A stretch of DNA of 64,000 bases, taken from NCBI RefSeq assembly GCF_023156235.1, contig NZ_JAKZAI010000003.1, positions 310,001 to 374,000 on the forward strand, given 5' to 3'. The notes under the pieces were generated by a model that worked only from the letters and a program-made list of their open reading frames with translations, had not been told where the DNA came from and did no database searches. Of this stretch, positions 28,897 through 37,033 are shown one piece after another. Within the stretch, counting starts at the first letter, position 1; the number at the start of each line of letters is the position of its first letter. The translations under genes and the position numbers were made by a program. This stretch comes from Marinobacter goseongensis. GTDB taxonomy: Bacteria; Pseudomonadota; Gammaproteobacteria; Pseudomonadales; Oleiphilaceae.

Positions 28897-30027
28897 ATGG
28901 CAGATTCCCGCATCCCTGGTTCGGGAGACACTCCCCGAATCCTGCTCCTGTCCAGCTATGACGCCACCAGCCACCAACGCTGGCGCGAGCAACTGACGGC
29001 GTTGTTCCCGGGTTTTCACTGGCAGACGCTGGCGTTGCCCCCGCGTTTTTTCCGCTGGCGCATTCGCGGCAATCCGCTGAGCTGGCTGAACGAACCGGCA
29101 CTGAGTGAGCCCTGGGATCTGGTCATCGCCACCTCCATGGTCGATCTGGCCACATTACGCAGCATTCACCCCCAGTTGACCCGAACGCCCTGCCTGCTCT
29201 ACATGCATGAAAACCAGTTTGCTTTTCCAGTGTCCGGAACCCAGGCATCCAGCGTCGACCCCCAGATGGTCAATCTTTACAGCGCCATCTCTGCCGATCT
29301 TGTGGTATTTAACAGCGACTGGAACCGGGACAGTTTTCTCGACGGTGTGCGAGCCTTGCTCGATAAAATGCCCGACGAGGTACCCGAGGGGCTGAGCGCC
29401 TGCCTGCGGGCGAAATCCCGGGTGATTCCGGTGCCGATCGAGGACCGTCTGTTCGCCGAGCAACCAAGTGAGGTGAACTGGGTCTGCCCCCACCTGCTGT
29501 GGAATCACCGCTGGGAATACGACAAGGGACCCGAGCGTTTGCTGAAGCTCCTGCAGGCGCTGAAGCAACGTGACCTGCCATTCCGGCTCAGCGTGGTGGG
29601 TGAACAGTTCCGCAACCATCCCCGCGCGTTTGACCAGATCCGGGATCAGTTCGGGGAGCGGATCACGCACTGGGGCTTTCTCGGCAGCCGCGGCGAGTAT
29701 GATCAGCTGTTGCGCCAGGCAGACGTTGTGATCTCCACTGCTCTTCACGATTTCCAAGGGCTGTCGATGCTGGAAGCCATGGCCGCCGGGTGCGTGCCGC
29801 TGGCACCGGACCGGTTGGCGTATCGGGAGTATGTTCCTGCGCGCCATCGCTACGCCAGCCATGAACAGGATGCAGACGCTGAGGCCGGCGCCGCGGCGGA
29901 TTGTCTGGAACACCTCCGCCTGCACCGGGCTGCCGGGTGCCCACCAAACGCCTGGCGAGCGTCGGTACTGACCGACGCCTACCAGGCCGTGTTTGACCGG
30001 ATGCTGTACCCGGCCCGGACCGATTGA
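28897..30027 (+). CDS. DUF3524 glycosyltransferase, tRNA-queuosine mannosyltransferase-like
   Basis: Family-4-type glycosyltransferase of about 376 residues. The N-terminal DUF3524 part has ILLLSSYDATSHQRWREQL, PRFFRWRIRGNPLSWLNE, VIATSMVDLATLR and LYMHENQFAFPV, which are the marks of the family that includes vertebrate GTDC1, reported to mannosylate queuosine in tRNA(Asp). The C-terminal half is a GT-B nucleotide-sugar domain with NHRWEYDKGPERLL and STALHDFQGLSMLEAMAAGCVPLAPDRLAYREYV. Whether a bacterial member modifies queuosine is unproven. No clear ribosome-binding site; the ATG was chosen over an upstream TTG. The helicase gene follows after 42 bases. Confidence 0.78.
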   Translation: MADSRIPGSGDTPRILLLSSYDATSHQRWREQLTALFPGFHWQTLALPPRFFRWRIRGNPLSWLNEPALSEPWDLVIATSMVDLATLRSIHPQLTRTPCLLYMHENQFAFPVSGTQASSVDPQMVNLYSAISADLVVFNSDWNRDSFLDGVRALLDKMPDEVPEGLSACLRAKSRVIPVPIEDRLFAEQPSEVNWVCPHLLWNHRWEYDKGPERLLKLLQALKQRDLPFRLSVVGEQFRNHPRAFDQIRDQFGERITHWGFLGSRGEYDQLLRQADVVISTALHDFQGLSMLEAMAAGCVPLAPDRLAYREYVPARHRYASHEQDADAEAGAAADCLEHLRLHRAAGCPPNAWRASVLTDAYQAVFDRMLYPARTD

Positions 30028-30069
30028 TCACCCCAATTTATCCCAAATCCGGACAAAAAGGCCGGTACA

Positions 30070-32352
30070 ATGCGCCCCATGCCAAACCGATCCGACATGC
30101 CCGAACCCGATAACCTTCCGGATTACCTCACCGACGAGCAGCAGGCCATCGTCACCGCCGGCTACGAGCATTCGGTAATCACTGCTGTGGCAGGCAGCGG
30201 CAAAACCTCCACCCTGGCCTGGCGCATCCGTTATTTGCTGCAGCAGGGTCATGATCCTGACCGCATGCTGGTACTGATGTTCAACCGCAGTGCGCGGGTC
30301 GATTTCGAGCGCAAGCTGCGGGACGTTACCCGCAACCTCGGGCTGGCAACGCCGGAGATCCGCACCTATCACGCCATGGGATTGCGGCTGTATAAGCGGT
30401 TCGTGCGGGAGGGTTACCTGCCGGGGTTCTCCGACAAGATTCTCACCGAGCAGGAAATCAGCTATCAGTCGTGGTTGCTGACCCGGCGGCTGGCGCCGGA
30501 CGATCTGGCCGACGAGATCCGCCGCAACAAGAAGGATTTCGTGGAAACGGCGACCGGCTTCATCGATCGGGTCAAGACCACACTGTCGCCCGCCGAGGTG
30601 GTGTTCGAGGAGCTGGGTTACGCCGACAAACACCGTTACCTGATCGACCTGTTCCACAGCTTCGAGCAGTGGCGCAAGGGCCAGGGGCGGATCAGCTACG
30701 CCGACATGCTGTACGAGCCGGTCATGGCGATTCACCAGAACCCGCCGTTGCAGCGACTGGTGAGCAACAAAATGGACCTGATTCTGGTGGACGAGTACCA
30801 GGACACGAACGAGATTCAGCATCTGCTGCTGCGTTATGTTGCTGGCGACCGGGCACGGGTCACCGTGGTGGGTGACCCGGACCAGACCATTTACGAGTTC
30901 CGCGGCGCCAAACCGGAATTCATCCTCAAACGCTTCAGTGATGAGTTCGAGAGCCCGCTGGAACAGACCCTGAGCTACAGTTTCCGTTATGGCCACCGGG
31001 TGGCGCTGCTGGCGAACCATCTGATCTGCAACAACACCGGCCGCAAGGATGTGCTCTGCCACGCCCATCCTTCGACACCGGACACCGGCATCCGTCTGCA
31101 TGAAGCAGAGAATGACGGCGACACAGTGGTCGAATTGTTGCGCCAGCAGCCCGTGGAGGCACTGGCCGGCACCGCGATCCTGTTTCGGGTGTGGAGCCAG
31201 AGCGTGCCGATTGAATTGAAGTTGTTGGCGCAACAGATTCCCTACCGCATCGACGCGGGCAAGGGCGCCCTGTTCAGCCGCGAGGTGCAAGCGGTGAGTG
31301 CCCTGCTGACCGTGATTGCCGGCAGGCTGGCTAAGCTGCCGCCGGACGATCGCCTGAACACGGCCCGCCAGCTGCTTCGCTTTCCCCATGTCGGATTGAA
31401 AGAGCCGGAACTGGAGCAACTGGCCGGCTTCCTCGCCGGCTTTGAGCACGACTGGCACCAGCGCCTGCTGGCGATGGATTTCGATGCCCTGGCGCCGATG
31501 GCCGCGCGCAAGCTGCGCAAACTGGGCGAGGTGCTGGCCCGCCTGCAGGGCTACAGCGGGCCGGTCAGCAACGCCATTGCCGTGTACGCCGACCATACCG
31601 AATTGTATGAGGGCATACGCAGCCTGGCGCTGACGCACGAGGCCGCCGATGAGCGCATTGATACCGTGGAGGGCTTCCGCGCTTACCTCAGCGGCCTGAA
31701 GCTGGACGCCGCGGGTGCGCTGGAACACCTCAACACCCTCAAGAAACAGGCCGGTGAGCACGTCAGCCACGGTGTATTGTTGTCCACTATCCACCGCACC
31801 AAAGGCCTGGAATGGCCGGTGGTGATCCTGCCCGGGCTGCAGGAGAAATACCTGCCCTACACCCCGCGGCCCCAGGACAACCCACAAAGCTTCCTGGAAA
31901 GTGAGCGACGGCTGCTGTACGTGGCCATGACCCGCACCCGTCAGCAACTGCATCTGATTACCCGACCCATGACGACCACCCGTCACCTGGAAGGCGATCA
32001 GGGGCCCAGCCGGTTTGTCGATGAGCTGTGTTTCGGCCTTTGCCACGAACTGGGAACATGGCTGCACGGGCGCGCGGAATCAGAGGCTCCGGTTTTCCGG
32101 GCGACTCATCCGCTAACGCCGATCAGCCTTCGCTACGCCGAGCGCGAAGCCGTGACCCTGGAAGGCAGAGCGGCAGAGAGCAGTGCCGGCCATGGGCCGG
32201 TGTGGGCAAGCAAACGACTCAGCCACGCCATATTCGGGGCCGGTTCGGTAACCGGCGAGGAAGAGAACGCGTTTGAAGTCCGTTTCGATTCCGGTGAAAC
32301 CCTGAACTTCAGCAAGAAAAGCGCGCACCTGTATTTCACTGTGCTGGCCTGA
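30070..32352 (+). CDS. UvrD/Rep-family SF1A helicase, second copy
   Basis: Helicase of 760 residues, distinct from UvrD at 15.9-18.1 kb. Motifs: LTDEQQAIV, Walker A AVAGSGKTSTLAWR, LMFNRSARVDFERKL (motif Ia), LILVDEYQDTNEIQ (motif II), VGDPDQTIYEFRGA (III), SYSFRYGHR (IV), STIHRTKGLEWPVVILPG (V) and ESERRLLYVAMTRTRQ (VI). Arg replaces Ser/Ala in motif V and the YEFRGA motif replaces YGWRGA, so it is a separate subfamily. The C-terminus ends in a HAIFGAGSVTG segment like the UvrD tail that binds RNA polymerase or MutL. Role is unknown, presumably repair or replication restart. Confidence 0.88.
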   Translation: MRPMPNRSDMPEPDNLPDYLTDEQQAIVTAGYEHSVITAVAGSGKTSTLAWRIRYLLQQGHDPDRMLVLMFNRSARVDFERKLRDVTRNLGLATPEIRTYHAMGLRLYKRFVREGYLPGFSDKILTEQEISYQSWLLTRRLAPDDLADEIRRNKKDFVETATGFIDRVKTTLSPAEVVFEELGYADKHRYLIDLFHSFEQWRKGQGRISYADMLYEPVMAIHQNPPLQRLVSNKMDLILVDEYQDTNEIQHLLLRYVAGDRARVTVVGDPDQTIYEFRGAKPEFILKRFSDEFESPLEQTLSYSFRYGHRVALLANHLICNNTGRKDVLCHAHPSTPDTGIRLHEAENDGDTVVELLRQQPVEALAGTAILFRVWSQSVPIELKLLAQQIPYRIDAGKGALFSREVQAVSALLTVIAGRLAKLPPDDRLNTARQLLRFPHVGLKEPELEQLAGFLAGFEHDWHQRLLAMDFDALAPMAARKLRKLGEVLARLQGYSGPVSNAIAVYADHTELYEGIRSLALTHEAADERIDTVEGFRAYLSGLKLDAAGALEHLNTLKKQAGEHVSHGVLLSTIHRTKGLEWPVVILPGLQEKYLPYTPRPQDNPQSFLESERRLLYVAMTRTRQQLHLITRPMTTTRHLEGDQGPSRFVDELCFGLCHELGTWLHGRAESEAPVFRATHPLTPISLRYAEREAVTLEGRAAESSAGHGPVWASKRLSHAIFGAGSVTGEEENAFEVRFDSGETLNFSKKSAHLYFTVLA

Positions 32353-32434
32353 TCGGCCGGCACATGTCGCGAGACATTGGGCGTACAATCCCTTATCCGG
32401 TATTTCCCGGATTTTCTTTGTGTTTTTGAATCCT

Positions 32435-32463
32435 CTCACGTAGGTTTCTCGTACCTAGGTGAG
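32435..32463. promoter_or_regulatory. inverted repeat in the leader of the OmpA/OprF gene
   Basis: CTCACGTAGGT and ACCTAGGTGAG pair with one central mismatch around a seven-base loop, 68 bases before the ATG. It may be a stem in the mRNA leader, where porin genes are often regulated, or an operator. Confidence 0.4.
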
Positions 32464-32530
32464 TGAAACACCAGAAGATAGAAGCACGATTGAAAGTTGC
32501 CTATAACTACAACCGAACAGGAGGTTCTGC

Positions 32531-33724
32531 ATGAGCATCATGCGTCCACTGACAGCAGCCGCTCTGGCTGCATCCCTTGCCACTCCGGCCCTGGCCGACA
32601 ACACACAAACCATTTACGTTAATCCTTTTGTCGGCTATCAGCTGTTTGACGACAAACGCGATCTGAGCGAGACCGGTACCTTCGGCGTCGGCGCCGAGTA
32701 CCGTTTCCTGCCCAACTGGGCCGTGGAAGTGGTGTTCTCCCGCGCGGATGCCGACCGTAAATACGTCTCAGGTTCGTCCGACTTTGAGGAATTCCGCCTC
32801 GACGGCACCTACTACTTCGCCGGTCAGGAAGAAGCCTGGAACCCGTACGTGTCTCTGGGTGCCGGCCATGCAGATTTCGGTGATGACGTGCTCGCGCAGC
32901 AGACCGCCGGCTCCGATCACGATGAAACCCGCGTCAATGTGGGTGTTGGTGTTCGTTATAACGTCACTGACAACATCTCCCTTCGCGGTGATCTGCGCGA
33001 GTTTCACGGTATCGATGAAAGCACCTTCGACACCATGGCTTCTCTGGGCCTGAGCTACGCCTTCAACCGCACCACCGCTGCCCCGGCTCCCAGCGACGCC
33101 GATAACGACGGTGTACCGGACAGCCGCGACCAGTGCCCCGGCACGCCGGCCGGCGCCAGCGTCGACAGCACAGGGTGTGAGCGTGACGGCGACAACGACG
33201 GCGTCGTCGATAGCCGTGACGAATGCCCGAACACCCCGGCGGGTGCCAGCGTCAACAGCAAAGGCTGTGAGCTGGACAGCGACAACGACGGCGTGGTCAA
33301 CAGCAAAGACCAGTGCCCGGACACCGCTGCCGGTGCCGAGGTTGACGCCACCGGTTGTGAAGGTGTCACTGAAACGGTAGAAACCATCGAGTTGCGCGTT
33401 CAGTTCCCGAACAACAGCTCGGTCATTGACGGCACCTACGACGCAGAAATCCGCAAGGTCGCCGACTTCATGGCGGAATACCCGGAAACTTCCGTGGAAA
33501 TCGCCGGTCACTCTGACAGCACAGGCGCGGCCGAATACAACCGCTTCCTGTCTCAGCGTCGTGCCGAAGCCGTTGCCGATCGACTGACCCAGTCACTGGG
33601 TGTCGACGCAGACCGCGTCAGCGCTACCGGTTACGGTGAAGCTGAGCCGATTGCCAGCAATGATACGCAGGCAGGTCGTGCGCAAAACCGTCGGGTTGAA
33701 GCCCGCATTCAGGTTCGCCGCTGA
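32531..33724 (+). CDS. OmpA/OprF-family outer-membrane porin with TSP3 repeats
   Basis: Outer-membrane structural protein of 397 residues. A signal peptide ends at about residue 22 (PALA-DN). Residues 25-180 form the eight-stranded barrel, including FGVGAEYRFLPNWAVEV and GVRYNVTDNISLRGDLR. Residues 189-278 are three exact 30-residue thrombospondin-type-3 repeats (DxDNDGV...). The C-terminal OmpA domain binds peptidoglycan (EIAGHSDSTGAAEYNRFLSQRRAEAV). The layout is that of OprF. AGGAGG lies six bases before the ATG and a strong terminator follows, so it is expressed alone and probably highly. Confidence 0.93.
   Translation: MSIMRPLTAAALAASLATPALADNTQTIYVNPFVGYQLFDDKRDLSETGTFGVGAEYRFLPNWAVEVVFSRADADRKYVSGSSDFEEFRLDGTYYFAGQEEAWNPYVSLGAGHADFGDDVLAQQTAGSDHDETRVNVGVGVRYNVTDNISLRGDLREFHGIDESTFDTMASLGLSYAFNRTTAAPAPSDADNDGVPDSRDQCPGTPAGASVDSTGCERDGDNDGVVDSRDECPNTPAGASVNSKGCELDSDNDGVVNSKDQCPDTAAGAEVDATGCEGVTETVETIELRVQFPNNSSVIDGTYDAEIRKVADFMAEYPETSVEIAGHSDSTGAAEYNRFLSQRRAEAVADRLTQSLGVDADRVSATGYGEAEPIASNDTQAGRAQNRRVEARIQVRR
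33095..33364 (+). repeat. three 90-bp in-frame tandem repeats (TSP3 motifs)
   Basis: Codons 189-218, 219-248 and 249-278 of the porin encode three repeats of the same length, each DxDNDGV-x-x-S-[RK]-D-[QE]-C-P-x-T-x-A-G-A-x-V-x-x-x-G-C-E. The Asp-rich start is a calcium-binding loop and the two Cys can form a disulfide. The exact unit length suggests recent amplification and possible copy-number variation. Confidence 0.9.
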
Positions 33725-33748
33725 GAAATCAGCCGGTCATCCTGATTG

Positions 33749-33774
33749 AAAAGGCGCCTCCGGGCGCCTTTTTT
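33749..33774 (+). terminator. intrinsic terminator of the OmpA/OprF gene
   Basis: AAAAGGCGCC, a TCCG tetraloop and GGCGCC run straight into six T. It begins 25 bases after the porin stop. Confidence 0.93.
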
Positions 33775-33833
33775 ATCGGCGCCTGAAACATCGATAACGC
33801 CGGAATCTGAGGTGAGTGAATAAGGAGAGCGTT

Positions 33834-34319
33834 TTGGTCCGTCTGATGACACTGCTGTGGGTGTTGATGGCTCTGCCCCTCGCGGCCGACGCCGAGGTGT
33901 TCCGATGCACAACCGACACCGGCACCAGCTTTGCCGATCAACCCTGCGGTGAGAATGCGGAAGTGGTTACCATTCGGGACAACCGCATAGGGGGTAATTT
34001 CGGCGATAACCTGCCACCCGAGACCGAGACTGCAGATCCAGACGATACCACCGACCGGCAAACTGCCCGCGAAGAAAGCCCGGACACCTGCCGCTTTATC
34101 AACTCAACCCAGTTGCGCACCTACCTGACCCGCAATCAAGTAGTCAAAGGCATGACCAAAGATCATGTTCTCAGGGCGTTTGGTCGCCCACCGGAGACCT
34201 ACCCCACACCCCAGGAAACCTGGGTATACCAGACCAAATACTTCGGCGCACTCTACGAGCTGACCTACGTCTATTTCAAGGACGGCTGCGTGGAGCAGGT
34301 GGTTTACCGCCAACCCTGA
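33834..34319 (+). CDS. DUF4124-domain periplasmic protein
   Basis: About 161 residues. A signal peptide (RLMTLLWVLMALPLAADA) is followed directly by the DUF4124 motif EVFRCTTDTGTSFADQPCG, the usual position for this domain. The middle is acidic and low in complexity; the C-terminal half (KGMTKDHVLRAFGRPPETYPT) resembles an SmpA/BamE-type G-R-P turn. The function is unknown. The start is TTG 33834, six bases after AAGGAG; a GTG upstream would place the ribosome-binding site inside the gene. Its last 44 bases overlap the convergent methyltransferase gene. Confidence 0.72.
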   Translation: MVRLMTLLWVLMALPLAADAEVFRCTTDTGTSFADQPCGENAEVVTIRDNRIGGNFGDNLPPETETADPDDTTDRQTAREESPDTCRFINSTQLRTYLTRNQVVKGMTKDHVLRAFGRPPETYPTPQETWVYQTKYFGALYELTYVYFKDGCVEQVVYRQP

Positions 34320-35550
34320 CCGCATCCACCAGCAGGTTGCGGGGTGTCAGCGCGCGGTCGCAAAACGTGCCGAGGGTGACGTCGTAACCCTGCTCTTCCA
34401 GGAACAGGCCGTAGTCCAAAACCAGCCACAGCTCCAGTGGACGCCGGAACAAATGCTGCACCAGTTCATGGCGGCGAACCTGGGCCAGGCGTTGCTCCCC
34501 CATACGCTGCCAATAGGCAAAGTCCGTATCGGCCGCCAGGGCCAGCCCCTTCTTTTCCGCTGCCCATCGGCAGAACGCCTCGAAATCCGCACCCGTCAGT
34601 CTGGTCGGATGCGACGGCACTGGCAGATAGTCATCAACGCCACGCCGTTCACGCTGCCAGGCATCAAAGCCCAGGCGCCAGCCACTGACCCGTGCCCTTT
34701 CCGCCCGCACCCGGGCCGGCGCGGTGACGGTTTCCTGCACCGCCAGCCGCAACTCGGTGCGTTTGAGTGTGAGGGCATCGGGGCAGGCGGTCGCCCGCTC
34801 AGACAACGGCTGGTAATCCGCCGTGGCCGTGAGGTGATAGCAGCAGGGTGAAAAACTGACCCGCGCCGCGCCGTCCTCGCAGGCCCGGCGAATCAGGCGG
34901 CGATGCAGATCACCACAGGCGTGCAGTGCCACACCGTGAATGCCGGCCGGCAGGGTGAGGTCGGGGGCCATCACATCCTGGCGCTGCAGCGTAACACCGT
35001 CATTGAACCGACCGGCCAAGCGGTTGCCATCCGCCACCAGCGCGTCGTCCCATTCCAGCCCGGTGACCGGCTCCGTGCTGTGCCCGGACAGGGTTCGTGA
35101 CAGATGGCCTTTGCCACAGCACCAGTCCAGCAGAGGCCGGGCAAGCGGCACAATCGCCGCCGTGAATGCACCGGCCTGCAAACGCTTGCGACCCGGCATG
35201 TCGGTGGCACGAATTTCCGGCAGGGTACAGGCGATGGCGGCATCCGGATGGCTCACCAACTGCGGCAACGTCACCAGCGAGGGTCGTTCCGTCAGCGCCG
35301 GCACAAAGCGACACAGGCGCTGGGCCAACCACTCGGGGTGGTCGTCAAAACCGGCGCAGTCCGCGTCGCTGAGGCCCTCCACCTCCGCGGCCAGCCCGGG
35401 GTAGTGCCCGATCCAGCCCGGCCGCGGCTCCATAAAGGGCGCCGGGCGCCACAGGTCCTGGTGCGCCAGCAACCACCGGTTGAGTCGCTGCCAGTGGCTG
35501 TAAATACTTTCTACCGGGTCGTGTAAACTCGCCGCCGGAGGTAACGTCAT
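34276..35550 (-). CDS. class I SAM-dependent methyltransferase (Methyltransf_32-like), substrate unknown
   Basis: About 424 residues. The SAM motif I is atypical, LLDWCCGKGHLSRTL, with an acidic residue in GLEWDDALV and HACGDLHRRL followed by SFSPCCYHL; the D-x-x-x-G-K-G-H/G pattern and the HACGDL...PCCYH pair are those of the Methyltransf_32 family, seen in RNA and protein methyltransferases. The start at 35550 overlaps by two bases the start of the divergent RNA-methyltransferase remnant on the other strand. Reading upstream of this ATG on the minus strand gives low-complexity sequence antisense to the remnant, so the longer frame was rejected. Pathway unknown. Confidence 0.72.
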   Translation of the reverse strand: MTLPPAASLHDPVESIYSHWQRLNRWLLAHQDLWRPAPFMEPRPGWIGHYPGLAAEVEGLSDADCAGFDDHPEWLAQRLCRFVPALTERPSLVTLPQLVSHPDAAIACTLPEIRATDMPGRKRLQAGAFTAAIVPLARPLLDWCCGKGHLSRTLSGHSTEPVTGLEWDDALVADGNRLAGRFNDGVTLQRQDVMAPDLTLPAGIHGVALHACGDLHRRLIRRACEDGAARVSFSPCCYHLTATADYQPLSERATACPDALTLKRTELRLAVQETVTAPARVRAERARVSGWRLGFDAWQRERRGVDDYLPVPSHPTRLTGADFEAFCRWAAEKKGLALAADTDFAYWQRMGEQRLAQVRRHELVQHLFRRPLELWLVLDYGLFLEEQGYDVTLGTFCDRALTPRNLLVDAVRVGGKPPAPRSRP

Positions 35551-35732
35551 GCAACTGGCCTTTGTACTTGCTGAACCCAAGGTTCCGGAAAATGTCAGCG
35601 CGGCCGTCGCCACCGCCGCTCTGGTGTTAGGCCGCGCGAGCCGGGGTCCGTGCAATGGGGAACCGGCGCGCAACGAGGCGCCGGTTCGGCGCCCTCCGCC
35701 AGCGGCTGGAGACCCTGCGGCACGAACGCTGA
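35549..35732 (+). pseudogene. remnant of a SpoU/TrmH-type RNA methyltransferase gene with internal deletion
   Basis: The first 16 codons (MQLAFVLAEPKVPENV) are the classic start of SpoU/TrmH-family 2'-O-methyltransferases (F-V-L-x-E-P-K-x-P-E-N-V-G-A-A). The SAM-binding knot that should follow is absent. Another frame of the same stretch, from about 35640 to the TGA at 35730-35732, reads AMGNRRATRRRFGALRQRLE, which looks like a genuine basic C-terminal helix. The two parts are out of frame by one base and an in-frame TAG lies between them. The likely history is loss of most of the gene plus a frameshift. Assignment rests on the N-terminal motif and the C-terminal part is weaker. Confidence 0.55.
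35660..35687. repeat. perfect 10-bp inverted repeat inside the methyltransferase remnant
   Basis: GAACCGGCGC and GCGCCGGTTC flank an eight-base spacer. It lies near the proposed deletion junction and could have promoted the rearrangement, or act as a hairpin ahead of the dadA end on the opposite strand. Confidence 0.5.
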
Positions 35733-37004
35733 TTATTCCCGGAATCGCCCGGGGCGAAAAGCATCCAGGCAGACCGCCGGCTCCTCGCCATCAATGACCT
35801 GAGCAATCACATCGGCACTGCCGGCAGACAGGGTCCAGCCGAAGGTACCGTGGCCAGTGTTGAGATACAGATTGTCTCGGGAGCCACGGCCGATGATCGC
35901 GGGGCCATCGGGGGTCATCGGGCGGAAGCCGGTCCAGGCCTCGGCAGACTGAAGGTCGGCACAGCCGGGAAACCTCGACTCCACCGATTTGCGGATGGTC
36001 GCCAGCCTGGCGCCGGGAATATCGCGATTGAAATCATTGAGCTCCACAAAACCGGTGGCCCGCAGCCGGTTACCGAGGCGGGTGGACACCACCTTGAAGT
36101 TGTCGTCGTGGATGGTGGAGGTCGGCGCCCGGCCCGGGTCTTTCAGGGCAACCGTCAGGCTATACCCCTTCACCGGATAGATCGGCAATTCCAGACCCAG
36201 CGGCGCCACCAGGTGATTTGACCAGCACCCGGCACTGACCACTACCGCATCCACGTCGAGGGTTTCCAGCGTTCCGTCATCGGTTCGCAAGGCGATGGCC
36301 GTGACGTTCCGGGCATCGGCGATCAACCTCTCTGCCTCCACGCGATAGCGGATCTTCACGCCCTTTTTCTCACAGGCGGTTGCCAGTTCCCGCGAGAACA
36401 GGTGGCAGTCACCGGTGCCGTCGGTGTCATAACTCAGGGCTCCAAAAAGCGGCCCATCGCCCACCATGCCGGGCTCCGCCTCCCGCACCTGTGACGGTGT
36501 CAGCAGGCGGGACGGAATACCCAGCTCCGTCAGCAGGTCGTGGGTTTCCCGGTAGTGATCCATCGCCTCCGGCGTGCTGGCCAGATGAAGCAGCCCATGA
36601 TGGTCACCATCAAAGGCCAGGCTCAGCTCCTGTTCCAACGCCAGAAACCGTTCCCGGCTGTGGCTGCCCAAACGCAGCATGGCCCGCCGGTTCAGACCAA
36701 ACAACCCGGGCGACCAGGCATAGCGCAGAGTGGCAAACAGGAACCTGAGGGTTTCTACGGAGGGCGGCATCCGCAGCTTGAGCGGGCCGTCCTGTTTGAA
36801 GATCCAGGGCAGCGCCTTAAAAACCATCGCGGGGTCCGCCCACGGATACACTACCGCGTAGGAGCGCTGGGCCGCGTTGCCCTTGCTGGTCTCATTGCCG
36901 GCAATACCATGGCGTTCCAACACCGTGACCTGATGCCCACGACGGTTCAGTTCGTACGCGGTGGTCATGCCTACCACTCCGCCACCGACAACAACAACAT
37001 TCAT
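35733..37004 (-). CDS. dadA: D-amino acid dehydrogenase DadA
   Basis: Membrane-associated FAD enzyme that oxidises D-alanine and other D-amino acids to 2-oxo acids. The 423-residue product has the N-terminal GGGVVGMTTAYELNRRGHQVTVLER fold and the DadA blocks AGNETSKGNAAQRSYAVVYPWADP, YDTDGTGDCHLFSRELA, YPVKGYSLTV and the C-terminal GFRPMTPDGPAIIGRG and LNTGHGTFGWTLSAGSA. The ATG at 37004 has AGAGGA seven bases upstream; an in-frame TTG eight codons earlier was passed over. The stop abuts the remnant of the RNA methyltransferase gene. No alanine racemase gene is adjacent. Confidence 0.9.
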   Translation of the reverse strand: MNVVVVGGGVVGMTTAYELNRRGHQVTVLERHGIAGNETSKGNAAQRSYAVVYPWADPAMVFKALPWIFKQDGPLKLRMPPSVETLRFLFATLRYAWSPGLFGLNRRAMLRLGSHSRERFLALEQELSLAFDGDHHGLLHLASTPEAMDHYRETHDLLTELGIPSRLLTPSQVREAEPGMVGDGPLFGALSYDTDGTGDCHLFSRELATACEKKGVKIRYRVEAERLIADARNVTAIALRTDDGTLETLDVDAVVVSAGCWSNHLVAPLGLELPIYPVKGYSLTVALKDPGRAPTSTIHDDNFKVVSTRLGNRLRATGFVELNDFNRDIPGARLATIRKSVESRFPGCADLQSAEAWTGFRPMTPDGPAIIGRGSRDNLYLNTGHGTFGWTLSAGSADVIAQVIDGEEPAVCLDAFRPGRFRE

Positions 37005-37033
37005 TGGCTGTTCCTCTGTGTCCGCCAACCCAT

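Noticed and set aside
30028..32067. 679-codon minus-strand frame
   Set aside because: Fully antisense to the UvrD-like helicase gene; rich in His, Gln and Arg as antisense frames of GC-rich genes are, and has no recognisable domain.
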